64,000 nt of DNA. Origin: Arthrobacter sp. JZ12. GTDB lineage: Bacteria > Actinomycetota > Actinomycetes > Actinomycetales > Micrococcaceae. The DNA lies in NCBI RefSeq assembly GCF_035189165.1, contig NZ_CP045246.1, forward strand, positions 1,922,001-1,986,000, in the 5' to 3' direction. The notes below the pieces were generated by a model. The model made no database searches. It was given only the letters and a program-made list of their open reading frames with translations, and was not told the DNA's origin. The translations under genes and the position numbers were made by a program. This document shows, piece after piece, positions 25,947-33,776 of this stretch (positions are counted from its first letter, which is position 1; every line of letters starts with the position of its first letter).

Positions 25947-26975
25947 GTGGCGGCTCAGCGGTCGGGTGATCTGGTCATGTATGAACTTCGCGCGCGCGAG
26001 GCCTGGACCCAGCGCGATTATTCCGTCGCGCGCGCCATGGCAGCCTCTGCCTTGGAGCTTGCGGCGCAGGCGGAGGACCACCACGCGCACTGGAACATGA
26101 CGTTCCTGCAGGCCGAATGCCTGCGCGAGGAAGGAACGCTCGATATGGCACTCGAGGCAGCTCAATCCCTCTGCGAGGATCCTCTTACCCGGGAGTCCAA
26201 GGCGCTCAAGGCGCGCGTTAACACCCTGCTCGCCGTTTGCCTGCAGGGGCTGGGCCATCTTGAACGCGCGGTGGAAGCTGCCTCCATCGCAGTGGAGAGT
26301 GCGGCGACCGTCGAGAGCGCTCCCGAACTCCAGATCGAGGCGCACCATGCCCTAATCGCATCGCTTGCCGAGAGCGACCGACTGGACGATGCCTGGAGTG
26401 CCTGCCTGGATCTATCGACACTGATCACGGCGGCAATCCACGCCCAAACGGCCGGCAAGGCGTATTGGGTGATCGGAAACGTCGCCTTCATGCGCCACCA
26501 GGTGACCGACGGCACCCGCTTCCACCGCCTTGCTGCGGATCACCTCTCCCCCAACAACGACCTCGACCTGTGGGCACGGTTCAACCGCGCTTCGGCATCG
26601 AGGCGACTGGCTGCGGGTGTGGTTGATGCGGAAACGCTTGAATGCATTGAACGCGCGGAGGTGGCCAGCTCCATCGTGGGCGGGACCGAACGGGACCACC
26701 TCCAGCTCTCCCTCACCCGGGCGCACTGGCTATTTCTCACCGGTCAGCTGAATGCCGCCGTCGAGCGGTTGCGGCCCATCTGCGCAGAAGGCACGGTACT
26801 TTCGCGGCAGACAGAAGGTGAAGCCAACCTCCTACTCGCCCAGGCGCTCACGGCTCGCGGGGAGGAATTGGAGGCGCTGGCGCACCTGGAAACAAGCGAG
26901 CAATGCTTCAACGACGCCGGCGCGCACGATCGGGCTGCTCATGTGCGGGAGATCGTGGCGGGGATGAGGAGCTGA
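25947..26975 (+). CDS. TPR-repeat protein 1 (putative peptide receptor, no DNA-binding domain)
   Basis: A 342-residue all-helical protein built of degenerate tetratricopeptide repeats (for example ARAMAASALELAAQAEDHHAHWNM, LRPICAEGTVLSRQTEGEANLLLAQAL). The start is GTG 25947 with GAGGGGGAAG upstream. It is clearly homologous to the TPR gene at 27482: both contain TLECIERAE, SSIVGG/ASIVGG, LTRAHWLFLTGQ and (V/I)ERLRPIC. There is no helix-turn-helix, and the 205-bp gap upstream leaves no room for one in frame. The layout is that of Rap-type TPR receptors next to a peptide gene. Function is not known. Confidence 0.75.
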   Translation: MAAQRSGDLVMYELRAREAWTQRDYSVARAMAASALELAAQAEDHHAHWNMTFLQAECLREEGTLDMALEAAQSLCEDPLTRESKALKARVNTLLAVCLQGLGHLERAVEAASIAVESAATVESAPELQIEAHHALIASLAESDRLDDAWSACLDLSTLITAAIHAQTAGKAYWVIGNVAFMRHQVTDGTRFHRLAADHLSPNNDLDLWARFNRASASRRLAAGVVDAETLECIERAEVASSIVGGTERDHLQLSLTRAHWLFLTGQLNAAVERLRPICAEGTVLSRQTEGEANLLLAQALTARGEELEALAHLETSEQCFNDAGAHDRAAHVREIVAGMRS

Positions 26976-26996
26976 GACCTCTATCCAGGAACGCCC

Positions 26997-27049
26997 AGAA
27001 TGAGAACGGACTGTTGGATCGGTGTGATCCAACAGTCCGTTCTCATTCT
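26997..27049. terminator. 24-bp perfect hairpin between TPR gene 1 and peptide gene 2
   Basis: The arm 26997-27020 is exactly complementary to 27026-27049 around a 5-nt loop (GGTGT). It lies between the ends of two convergent genes, so a bidirectional terminator is the simplest reading. The stem is unusually long and perfect, has mixed composition and lacks a U-tract. Confidence 0.6.
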
Positions 27050-27078
27050 GACCATTTCCTGGCCAGATAAGGCGCAGA

Positions 27079-27240
27079 CTAGACAGACGTGGAGATGCTG
27101 CCCGGCCAGTTGCCAACCTTCGCCGTCGTGGTGGTGGGGGTGGTGCTACCGGGCCAGTTGCCGACCTTTGCCTGAGCAGCCGTGCCACCCCCAACCAGTA
27201 GCAATGCAGTCAGCAACAGTGTTGCGGAGACCTTCTTCAT
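27079..27240 (-). CDS. Small secreted peptide precursor 2 with duplicated KVGNWPGS motif
   Basis: A 53-residue product: MKKVSATLL start, hydrophobic core, and an AQA-K cleavage site near residue 24. The exported part holds two copies of AKVGNWPGS separated by a Thr/Pro linker (TTPTTTT). The two DNA copies differ at synonymous positions while the residues are identical, which points to selection on the peptide. AAGGAAAAAG precedes the ATG. It is divergent from TPR gene 2. A precursor with repeated mature units recalls pheromone precursors, but no processing site other than the signal peptide is proven. Confidence 0.7.
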   Translation of the reverse strand: MKKVSATLLLTALLLVGGGTAAQAKVGNWPGSTTPTTTTAKVGNWPGSISTSV

Positions 27241-27308
27241 TCTTTTTCCTTGTCCGTTGACGAATGGAACAGGCGAAATTGCCCACCCCACGATTGCACA
27301 GCCACTTC

Positions 27309-27314
27309 AGTATA
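27309..27314 (-). promoter_or_regulatory. -10 box of peptide gene 2 (conserved TATACTGAA)
   Basis: TATACT within the shared TATACTGAA element on the minus strand, about 69 nt before the peptide start. The matching element precedes peptide gene 1. Confidence 0.5.
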
Positions 27315-27481
27315 GGGAGAACAAAGAACTTCTAACTGGCCTTTTTTCTCATCTTTTCCGCAGTTTTCAGCGCCGATAAGGCAAACCCACCGTAAACGCC
27401 GCTGATCCGCCCCTCTTGTGCGCAAGATGCTGACACAATGGGCGCTGGGGTCGAAACCTTCGATGATCATGGAACGAGGCA

Positions 27482-28525
27482 ATGAGTCAGAAGCAACAGC
27501 CGGGAGAGCACGTGTTTCTGGAATTGCGTGCACGTGATGCCTGGAACCAAAGGGATTATCAACTCGCTCTGGAAACGGCAACAGAAGCTGCTCGGATTGC
27601 GAGGCACAACGCAGACGACAACGCCTGGTGGAACATGACCTTTCTGATGGCGGAGTGCCTGAAAAAGACCGGCGACTACGCAAGCGCGCAACACCTTGCA
27701 GAATCGCTGAAGGTCGACGCGCTAACCTCGCGGTATTCGGATCTGGCGGCCCGGGTATCCATATTTCTTGCCGGTGTTATGCAAGGACAAGGAGATCTGT
27801 CAGGGGCGGCGACGGAAGCAAGGTGCGCAGTTACCAGTGGCGCGTCTGCCACAGGGTCTCCAGAGCTGCGCATTACCGCGCAGCATGCGCTCATCGCTGC
27901 CCTTGCCGAGAGCGACCGAATAGACGACGCCTGGGAAGCGTGCCTTGAGTTGGCTGAAATAATCACGCCCGCGGTTGCCCCCCAAATCGCTGGCGAGGCG
28001 TACTGGGCCATAGGCAACGTGGCATACCTGCGTCGGGACACCGTGGCGGGAACCGACTATCACCGACGGGCGGCCGGCAGTCTCTCCCCTTCCAATGACC
28101 TGGATCTCTGGGCGCACTTCAACCGTGCTTCGGCGGCGCTCCGGCTTGCCGCCGGAGTGGTGGAACCAGAGACTCTTGAATGCATTGAGCGGGCAGAGCT
28201 CGCCGCGTCCATTGTCGGCGGGAGCGAGCGGGACAAGCTTGAGCTGTCCCTGACGCGAGCGCACTGGCTCTTCCTCACCGGCCAGTATGATGCAGCAATC
28301 GAGCGGCTCAGGCCCATCTGCCGGTCCGCCACCAACATCGCCAGCCAGACCGCGGCCGAGGCTCATCAGCTGCTCGGCCAGTCGCTGACGCACTCCGGGG
28401 ATCCGCTTGAAGGTTTGTTTCAACTTGAGCGAAGCCAGGAGCTGTTCCGCCAAGCCGGTGCATTGGATCGCGAAGCGCAGGTTGCGCGGCTCATCGATGA
28501 CGTGCACCGATCGGTGGAGTCCTGA
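27482..28525 (+). CDS. TPR-repeat protein 2 (putative peptide receptor), coupled to GGDEF-EAL gene
   Basis: A 347-residue TPR-like helical protein, paralogous to the 25947 gene over its whole length (ELRARDAWNQRDY at the N-terminus, SLSPSNDLDLWAHFNRASAALRLAAG in two blocks, LTRAHWLFLTGQYDAAIERLRPIC in two blocks). No HTH, membrane segment or signal peptide is seen, so it should be cytosolic. It is divergent from peptide gene 2 with a 241-bp gap. Its stop is 3 bp before the GGDEF-EAL start, so the two proteins are made together and may interact. A receptor role is inferred. Confidence 0.75.
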   Translation: MSQKQQPGEHVFLELRARDAWNQRDYQLALETATEAARIARHNADDNAWWNMTFLMAECLKKTGDYASAQHLAESLKVDALTSRYSDLAARVSIFLAGVMQGQGDLSGAATEARCAVTSGASATGSPELRITAQHALIAALAESDRIDDAWEACLELAEIITPAVAPQIAGEAYWAIGNVAYLRRDTVAGTDYHRRAAGSLSPSNDLDLWAHFNRASAALRLAAGVVEPETLECIERAELAASIVGGSERDKLELSLTRAHWLFLTGQYDAAIERLRPICRSATNIASQTAAEAHQLLGQSLTHSGDPLEGLFQLERSQELFRQAGALDREAQVARLIDDVHRSVES

Positions 28526-28528
28526 TCC

Positions 28529-30130
28529 ATGCCGGAACAGTCAGAGGAGACAGACCAGGCAGACGCCTCGCAGCCGATGGACCAACCCACGGCTGACCCC
28601 CGGCTGAGCCTGCTGGTTGATGGAATTGTCCGTCTCTCCCGGGGAGATCTCAGCAGCCGGATCGAGCCCTCCCCCGCGCGGGACGACGTCGATGCGGTGA
28701 TTACCGGCGTGAACCTTCTCGCCGAGGAACTCGAGCTGGTATACCGCCAATTCGAACAGAGGGTGGCGGACCGCACGGCAATGCTCCACCAGGCTCATCT
28801 GGACATGAAGCAGATGGCCATGACGGATGCGCTCACGGGACTGTCCAACCGGGTGGAACTGGCGGAGCACATTGACGAACGCCTGAAGGCCCACCGGAAG
28901 GGCGCTCCTCCTCCTGCCCTGCTGCTGCTCGATCTGGACTCCTTCAAGAACATCAACGACCGATTCGGGCACGATGCCGGCGACGGCGTGCTCCGCGAAG
29001 TCGCCGACAGGCTGCGCAGGATAGTTCGGCCCACCGATACTGTGGCCCGCCTTGGCGGAGACGAGTTCGCGATCCTGGTTGCGGACGCCACCATGGAGAT
29101 TGCGCTGGCCGTTGCAAATCGCGCACTCGAGGTACTGAGCAAGGATGTCAACGTCGAAGGATTCAACGTTCACCCGCGTGCCAGTATCGGGCTCCGCGTC
29201 GCTTCGAAGGACCATACGGCCGGGTCCCTGCTGAGTGAGGCCGACACCGCAATGTACGCGGCCAAGAACGAGGGCCGCAGCACCATCAAGGCCTTCGAAC
29301 CGGTCATGCTGTACAGCAGGCAGCTCCGCACGATGATGGCGTCAGAGCTCAGAGATGCCATCGGGACCGAACAGCTCCGCGTGTTGTACCAGCCGGTGGT
29401 CAATCTACGGGACGGATCGATCAACTCCGCGGAGGTTCTGGTCCGCTGGGAGCATCCGACGCGCGGAACGATCTCCCCCGAACTCTTCATCCCGCTGGCC
29501 GAGGAGATCGGGGCAATATCCGATCTGGACCGCTGGGTTATGACCGCTGCCCTTCAGCAATATGTGGTTTGGCAGGCGGCGCAGCTGATCCCGGACGAGT
29601 TCCAGCTGCGGGTGAACATCTCCGCAATCGAACTGCGGCAGCTCGACATGGTCGATTTCGTGCGCGGACTGCTAAAGCGGACATCGTTGCCCGCGAAGGC
29701 GCTGGTCATCGAAATCACGGAATCTGCGTTTGTTGGCGGTGGAGAGGTTGAGACCTACACGCTGCTAAGCCTCAAACAGCTCGGGGTCTGCATCGAGATC
29801 GACGATTTCGGCACCGGCTATTCCTCCATCAGCTATCTGCGGCGACTGCCCGTGGACATGGTGAAGGTGGACCGCTCGATCCTTCGCGAACCGGCAACGG
29901 GAAGCTGGCAGCCCGAATTCGTGGCGGCGGTGTTCCACCTGATCAGCGCCGCCGGCCTCGGCGCCGTGTTCGAAGGAATAGAGACAGCGGAGCAGGCGGA
30001 GTTCCTTCGCTCACTGGGCAACATCAGCGGCCAGGGCTACTACTTCAGCAAGCCGCTCGCCGAACCGGACATCACCTCGCTGCTCAGATCCGGCAGCCGC
30101 CTTCCTCTCGCCTCCTCCACCGCAGACTGA
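28529..30130 (+). CDS. GGDEF-EAL protein (diguanylate cyclase / c-di-GMP phosphodiesterase)
   Basis: A 533-residue bifunctional-type protein. Residues about 25-85 look like a HAMP-related helical linker without any membrane segment. The GGDEF domain has an intact active site at 176-180 and an inhibitory I-site RPTD at 167-170. The EAL domain (about 275-525) reads EVL at 302-304 in place of EAL but keeps NIS, the Glu of EITES, DDFGTGYSS, the Lys of MVKVDRS, FEGIET and QGYYFSKPL, so phosphodiesterase activity is plausible. It makes or breaks the second messenger c-di-GMP. The gene immediately follows TPR gene 2 (3 bp gap), which suggests the TPR protein controls it. Confidence 0.92.
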   Translation: MPEQSEETDQADASQPMDQPTADPRLSLLVDGIVRLSRGDLSSRIEPSPARDDVDAVITGVNLLAEELELVYRQFEQRVADRTAMLHQAHLDMKQMAMTDALTGLSNRVELAEHIDERLKAHRKGAPPPALLLLDLDSFKNINDRFGHDAGDGVLREVADRLRRIVRPTDTVARLGGDEFAILVADATMEIALAVANRALEVLSKDVNVEGFNVHPRASIGLRVASKDHTAGSLLSEADTAMYAAKNEGRSTIKAFEPVMLYSRQLRTMMASELRDAIGTEQLRVLYQPVVNLRDGSINSAEVLVRWEHPTRGTISPELFIPLAEEIGAISDLDRWVMTAALQQYVVWQAAQLIPDEFQLRVNISAIELRQLDMVDFVRGLLKRTSLPAKALVIEITESAFVGGGEVETYTLLSLKQLGVCIEIDDFGTGYSSISYLRRLPVDMVKVDRSILREPATGSWQPEFVAAVFHLISAAGLGAVFEGIETAEQAEFLRSLGNISGQGYYFSKPLAEPDITSLLRSGSRLPLASSTAD

Positions 30131-30135
30131 CGCAG

Positions 30136-30171
30136 AATGCCCGGACTTCCGAGTCGGGAGGTCCGGGCATT
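30136..30171. terminator. Bidirectional terminator between GGDEF-EAL and ilvE
   Basis: AATGCCCGGACTTCC (30136-30150) pairs with GGAGGTCCGGGCATT (30157-30171) with one G-U pair. It separates two convergent genes. Confidence 0.75.
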
Positions 30172-30194
30172 AGTCCTGCGGCAAAAGCGTGCGA

Positions 30195-31301
30195 CTAAAC
30201 GAGGCGGGTCATCCAGCCGTGCGGATCTTCCACCTTGCCGGTCTGAATCCCGAGTAGCTGTTCGCGCAGGGACATGGTGACCTCGCCGGCCGATGGATCG
30301 GCAGCCTTGATGACCTCTTCGCCGTCCTTGAGCTCGCCGATCGGCGTGATGACCGCAGCTGTACCGCAGGCAAAGACCTCGGTGATGTCCCCGCTGCCTA
30401 CCCCATCCCGCCACTCATCCAGGGTGATGGTCCGCTCATCCACCTTCAGGCCCCGGTCCTGGGCCAGCTGGATGATTGATGAGCGGGTGATTCCCTCGAG
30501 GATGGTTCCACTCAGAGCCGGCGTCACCAGGCTCCCGTCCTTGAAGACAAAGAACACGTTCATGCCGCCGAGTTCCTCGACCGCGTTGTTGTTGAACTGG
30601 TCCAGGAACAGCACCTGCTTGCAGCCGTGAGCTTCAGCCTCAAGCTGCGCAGCCAGCGAACCGGCGTAATTTCCACCGCACTTCGCCGCACCGGTGCCGC
30701 CGCGTACGGCCCGTGCGTAGTTCCGGGAGACCCAGATGGAAACGGGGGCGAGTTCCCCGCCGAAATAGTTGGCAGCCGGTGATGCGATAACCCGGTAGGA
30801 CACCTCACGGGCGGGGCGGACCCCGAGGAAAGCCTCCGTGGCGATCATGAAGGGACGCAGGTAGAGGCTTTCACCGTCACGGGTGGGAACCCAGTCGCGG
30901 TCGGCCGCGACGAGTTGCCGCAGCGACTCCACGAAGACACCGTCGGGCAGCTGCGGTAGCGCCAGCCGGGCGGCCGACCGGTTGAGCCGGTCAGCGTTGG
31001 CCTCGGGGCGGAAGGTCCAGATGGAGTCATCGGCATGGCGGTAGGCCTTCATGCCTTCGAAGATCTCCTGTCCGTAGTGCAGGACGGCGGACGCCGGATC
31101 CATGGCAATCGGACCGTATGCTTCCAGCCGGGCATTGCCCCAGCCGCCCCGACCGGATGCGTCGACCGAATAATCGACCACGACAGTGTGGTCGGTGAAG
31201 TGGTTTCCGAACCCGGGGTTCTCGAGGATGGCTTCCCGCTCCGCCTGAGACTTGGGATTGGCGGATGGATACTGGGCGAATTCCAGCTGAGTAGCTGTCA
31301 T
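30195..31301 (-). CDS. ilvE: Branched-chain amino acid aminotransferase
   Basis: PLP enzyme performing the last step of Leu, Ile and Val synthesis. This is the 368-residue actinobacterial/eukaryotic-like BCAT type. Motifs: HYGQEIFEGMKAYR, YLRPFMIATEAFLGVRP, the PLP lysine in GTGAAKCGGNYAGSL, EELGGMNVFFVFKDG and the C-terminal EVFACGTAAVITPIG. GGAGGAACC precedes the ATG. No IclR-type repeat is seen upstream. Confidence 0.95.
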   Translation of the reverse strand: MTATQLEFAQYPSANPKSQAEREAILENPGFGNHFTDHTVVVDYSVDASGRGGWGNARLEAYGPIAMDPASAVLHYGQEIFEGMKAYRHADDSIWTFRPEANADRLNRSAARLALPQLPDGVFVESLRQLVAADRDWVPTRDGESLYLRPFMIATEAFLGVRPAREVSYRVIASPAANYFGGELAPVSIWVSRNYARAVRGGTGAAKCGGNYAGSLAAQLEAEAHGCKQVLFLDQFNNNAVEELGGMNVFFVFKDGSLVTPALSGTILEGITRSSIIQLAQDRGLKVDERTITLDEWRDGVGSGDITEVFACGTAAVITPIGELKDGEEVIKAADPSAGEVTMSLREQLLGIQTGKVEDPHGWMTRLV

Positions 31302-31403
31302 GGTTCCTCCACGGTTACCTGCCCGCCGTGCACGACGGCGGACGCAGTGTTCCTCTCGGATTGCACTGTCAGTTGTTGGTTCAGTTAATCGTTCCTAACC
31401 AGC

Positions 31404-32459
31404 TTAGGACACTGCTGCCGCGATCGCATCGCCGATCTCCGCAGTGGATCGTGCTGTGCCCGCCCGGGTGGCGACGTCGTTCTCCACTGCCCGCTCAATG
31501 TTCGCCGCCTGCTCGTCAAAGCCGAGGTGGTGCAGCAGAAGTGCTGCGGACAGGATGGCTGCCGTGGGGTCGGCTTTCTGCTGTCCTGCGATATCGGGAG
31601 CCGAGCCGTGCACCGGTTCGAACATGGAGGGCGCAGTGCGGTCCATGTTGATGTTGCCCGACGCCGCGAGGCCTATCCCGCCGGTCACCGCTGCGGCCAG
31701 GTCCGTGATGATGTCGCCGAACAGGTTGTCGGTCACAATGACGTCGAACCGGGACGGATCGGTGGCCAGGAAGATCATGGCGGCATCCACGTGCAGATAG
31801 TCGTGGGTGACCTCCGGGAACTCCTGGGCAACGGCCTCGACGGTGCGCCTCCACAGGTGGCCTGCGTGGACCAGGACGTTGTGCTTGTGGACCAGCGTGA
31901 CGTGCCGGCGGGGCCTCTCGCTGGCACGGCGGAAGGCATCGCGAACCACGCGTTCGACGCCGTGGGCGGTGTTCACCGAGACTTCAGTGGCAATTTCGTG
32001 GGGCGTCCCCGTGCGCAGCGCGCCACCGTTGCCCACGTAGGGGCCTTCCGTTCCCTCGCGCACCACAACGAAGTCGATTTCACCGGGCTCGGCGAGGGGA
32101 CTGGGGACTCCGGCATACAGCTTCGAGGGCCGGAGATTGACATAGTGATCCAGGGTGAAGCGCAGCTTCAGGAGCATCTCGCGCTCAATCAGGCCCGAAG
32201 GGATACGCGTATCTCCCGGAGCCGCACCGACGGCTCCGAACAGGATCGCATCATGGCCGCGCAACTGATCGAGGGTTTCCTCCGACAGCGTCTCCCCTGT
32301 GGCGAGCCAGTGCTCCGCACCGAGCTTGTACTCGGTCAGGGACAACTCGGCTTCGGTGGACGCGGTGGCACTGCGAAGAACCTTGACCGCCTCGGCAATG
32401 ACCTCCGGACCGATGCCGTCGCCGGGAATCACTGCCACATTGATGCTGGATGAAGTCAT
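31404..32459 (-). CDS. leuB: 3-isopropylmalate dehydrogenase
   Basis: NAD-dependent oxidative decarboxylation of 3-isopropylmalate in leucine synthesis. Motifs: [16 protein letters not shown] at the N-terminus, the Arg-rich substrate region ERE...[39 protein letters not shown] and [28 protein letters not shown] (two blocks), and [31 protein letters not shown] box ends 6 nt before the ATG, so the mRNA looks leaderless. An IclR-type inverted repeat lies just upstream of the -35 region. Confidence 0.95.
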   Translation of the reverse strand: MTSSSINVAVIPGDGIGPEVIAEAVKVLRSATASTEAELSLTEYKLGAEHWLATGETLSEETLDQLRGHDAILFGAVGAAPGDTRIPSGLIEREMLLKLRFTLDHYVNLRPSKLYAGVPSPLAEPGEIDFVVVREGTEGPYVGNGGALRTGTPHEIATEVSVNTAHGVERVVRDAFRRASERPRRHVTLVHKHNVLVHAGHLWRRTVEAVAQEFPEVTHDYLHVDAAMIFLATDPSRFDVIVTDNLFGDIITDLAAAVTGGIGLAASGNINMDRTAPSMFEPVHGSAPDIAGQQKADPTAAILSAALLLHHLGFDEQAANIERAVENDVATRAGTARSTAEIGDAIAAAVS

Positions 32460-32465
32460 GGCCTT

Positions 32466-32471
32466 AGCCTA
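32466..32471 (-). promoter_or_regulatory. leuB: -10 box for a leaderless leuB mRNA
   Basis: TAGGCT on the minus strand, 6 nt before the ATG. TTGTCC, 19 nt further upstream, could be the -35. Confidence 0.5.
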
Positions 32472-32499
32472 GGCAACGATCCCGCATCCCGGACAAACC

Positions 32500-32518
32500 G
32501 GTCTCGATTGTTGAGACG
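32500..32518. promoter_or_regulatory. IclR-type operator copy upstream of leuB
   Basis: GGTCTCG-ATTGT-TGAGACG: the same N5-spaced inverted repeat as at leuC/iclR, with the right half identical and the left half matching 5 of 7. It lies directly upstream of the putative leuB -35, a place that fits activation. Confidence 0.6.
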
Positions 32519-32562
32519 CCCATCTCCACCCCTGGGACGATGTCGTGCCGGTGCACGCGACC

Positions 32563-32568
32563 TAGAGT
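32563..32568 (+). promoter_or_regulatory. -10 box of the two-component operon
   Basis: TAGAGT lies 8 nt before the histidine-kinase ATG at 32577, with no clear ribosome binding site. Confidence 0.45.
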
Positions 32569-32576
32569 TGAACCCT

Positions 32577-33776
32577 ATGGATGCCCACCACCGGCTGGCC
32601 TACTGGCTACGGACGAATACCGGCAAGGTTGATTTCCTGGTTGCCGGAGCAGCCTTCACGATGCTTGCCCTGCCGCTGGTTCTGGTCGGATCACCGGCGC
32701 AGTTCTTCATCTCGACTGCCCTGGTGGTGCCGCTCGTCTGGAGGCGACGGCGGACTGTTGCTGCAGCAGCAGCAGTCGCCGCTGTCTCCCTTGCCCAGCT
32801 TGCCGTCAACCAGCCACCCGTCCCCGCCCAGCTGAGCGTCCTTGCGATGGTGTATGCCCTTGCCGCCTACGCTCCCCGCTGGGCGAGCCTCGGCGGCCTC
32901 GGAGTGGCCTGTTTCGGCATGGTTGCCGGCGTCGCCCAGTTTGGACTCAACCAGTACCAGACCGGGCTGGCCGCCCTTCCGCTGTATGCGCTCTACATCT
33001 TCTTTGCCCTCGCCGTGGTTCTGTTGTGCTGGACGTTCGGGGACCTGGCACGCCACCGCAGGCTGACGCTGCAGGCGCTTCACGACCGCACGCGGCGGCT
33101 CGAGATTGAGCGCCAGCAGGAACGGGACCTGGCGGCCGCAGATGAAAGGAATCACATCGCCCGTGAGATGCACGACGTCGTGGCACACTCCCTTTCGGTC
33201 ATGATCGCGCAGGCCGACGGCGCCCGGTACGCGAGCGCTGCGGATCCGGCCGTGGCCACCGCAACGCTGGGAACGATCGCCGAGACCGGGCGGGGGTCCC
33301 TACGCGAGATGCGCCGGCTGCTCGGCGTCCTGAGGAACGACGACGGCGCCCCCACCCGTCCACTGCCTACCCTCGCGGACGTGCCCGCGCTGGTTGCAAC
33401 CGTGGAACGGGCAGGCATCACGGCAACACTCCAAGAGGCCGGCACTGCGCGCCGCCGCCTGCCCACAGGAGCGGAACTGACCGCCTACCGGGTGATCCAG
33501 GAGGCACTCACCAATGTTCTCAAGCACGCCGGCCCACAGGCAGCGGCCTCGGTAATCCTTGCCTGGACTGTAAAGGGCCTTGAAATAACGGTCGACGACG
33601 ACGGGCGCGGGGCGGCGTCCGATCCCCCCTCCCCGGAAGGGGGCCAGGGCATCCGCGGCATGGCCGAACGCCTGAAACTCTACGATGGGGTGCTGGAGAC
33701 CGGCCCCCGCACCGGCGGCGGCTTCCGTGTCCGTGCCGTGATTCCGTACACCGAAATGTCCTACCCGGAGGCCTGA
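32577..33776 (+). CDS. Sensor histidine kinase (HisKA_3 / NarX-DesK type)
   Basis: A 399-residue membrane kinase. About four to five hydrophobic segments fill residues 17-150 with almost no extracellular loop, so it probably senses within the membrane. After a helical linker comes the HisKA_3 box ERNHIAREMHDVVAHSLSVM with phospho-acceptor His199. The HATPase domain has the N box YRVIQEALTNVLKHAG and the G motifs DDDGRGA and GQGIRGMAERL. ATG 32577 (MDAHHRLAYW) is chosen over an upstream in-frame start. It ends directly before the response regulator and is followed by an ABC exporter, a layout typical of envelope or drug stress response. Confidence 0.93.
   Translation: MDAHHRLAYWLRTNTGKVDFLVAGAAFTMLALPLVLVGSPAQFFISTALVVPLVWRRRRTVAAAAAVAAVSLAQLAVNQPPVPAQLSVLAMVYALAAYAPRWASLGGLGVACFGMVAGVAQFGLNQYQTGLAALPLYALYIFFALAVVLLCWTFGDLARHRRLTLQALHDRTRRLEIERQQERDLAAADERNHIAREMHDVVAHSLSVMIAQADGARYASAADPAVATATLGTIAETGRGSLREMRRLLGVLRNDDGAPTRPLPTLADVPALVATVERAGITATLQEAGTARRRLPTGAELTAYRVIQEALTNVLKHAGPQAAASVILAWTVKGLEITVDDDGRGAASDPPSPEGGQGIRGMAERLKLYDGVLETGPRTGGGFRVRAVIPYTEMSYPEA

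Noticed and set aside
25947-28525. TPR proteins as XRE-type DNA-binding regulators (RRNPP receptors with HTH)
   Set aside because: No HTH is found at either N-terminus. The in-frame sequence upstream leaves no room for one, and the ribosome sites sit directly before the TPR start.
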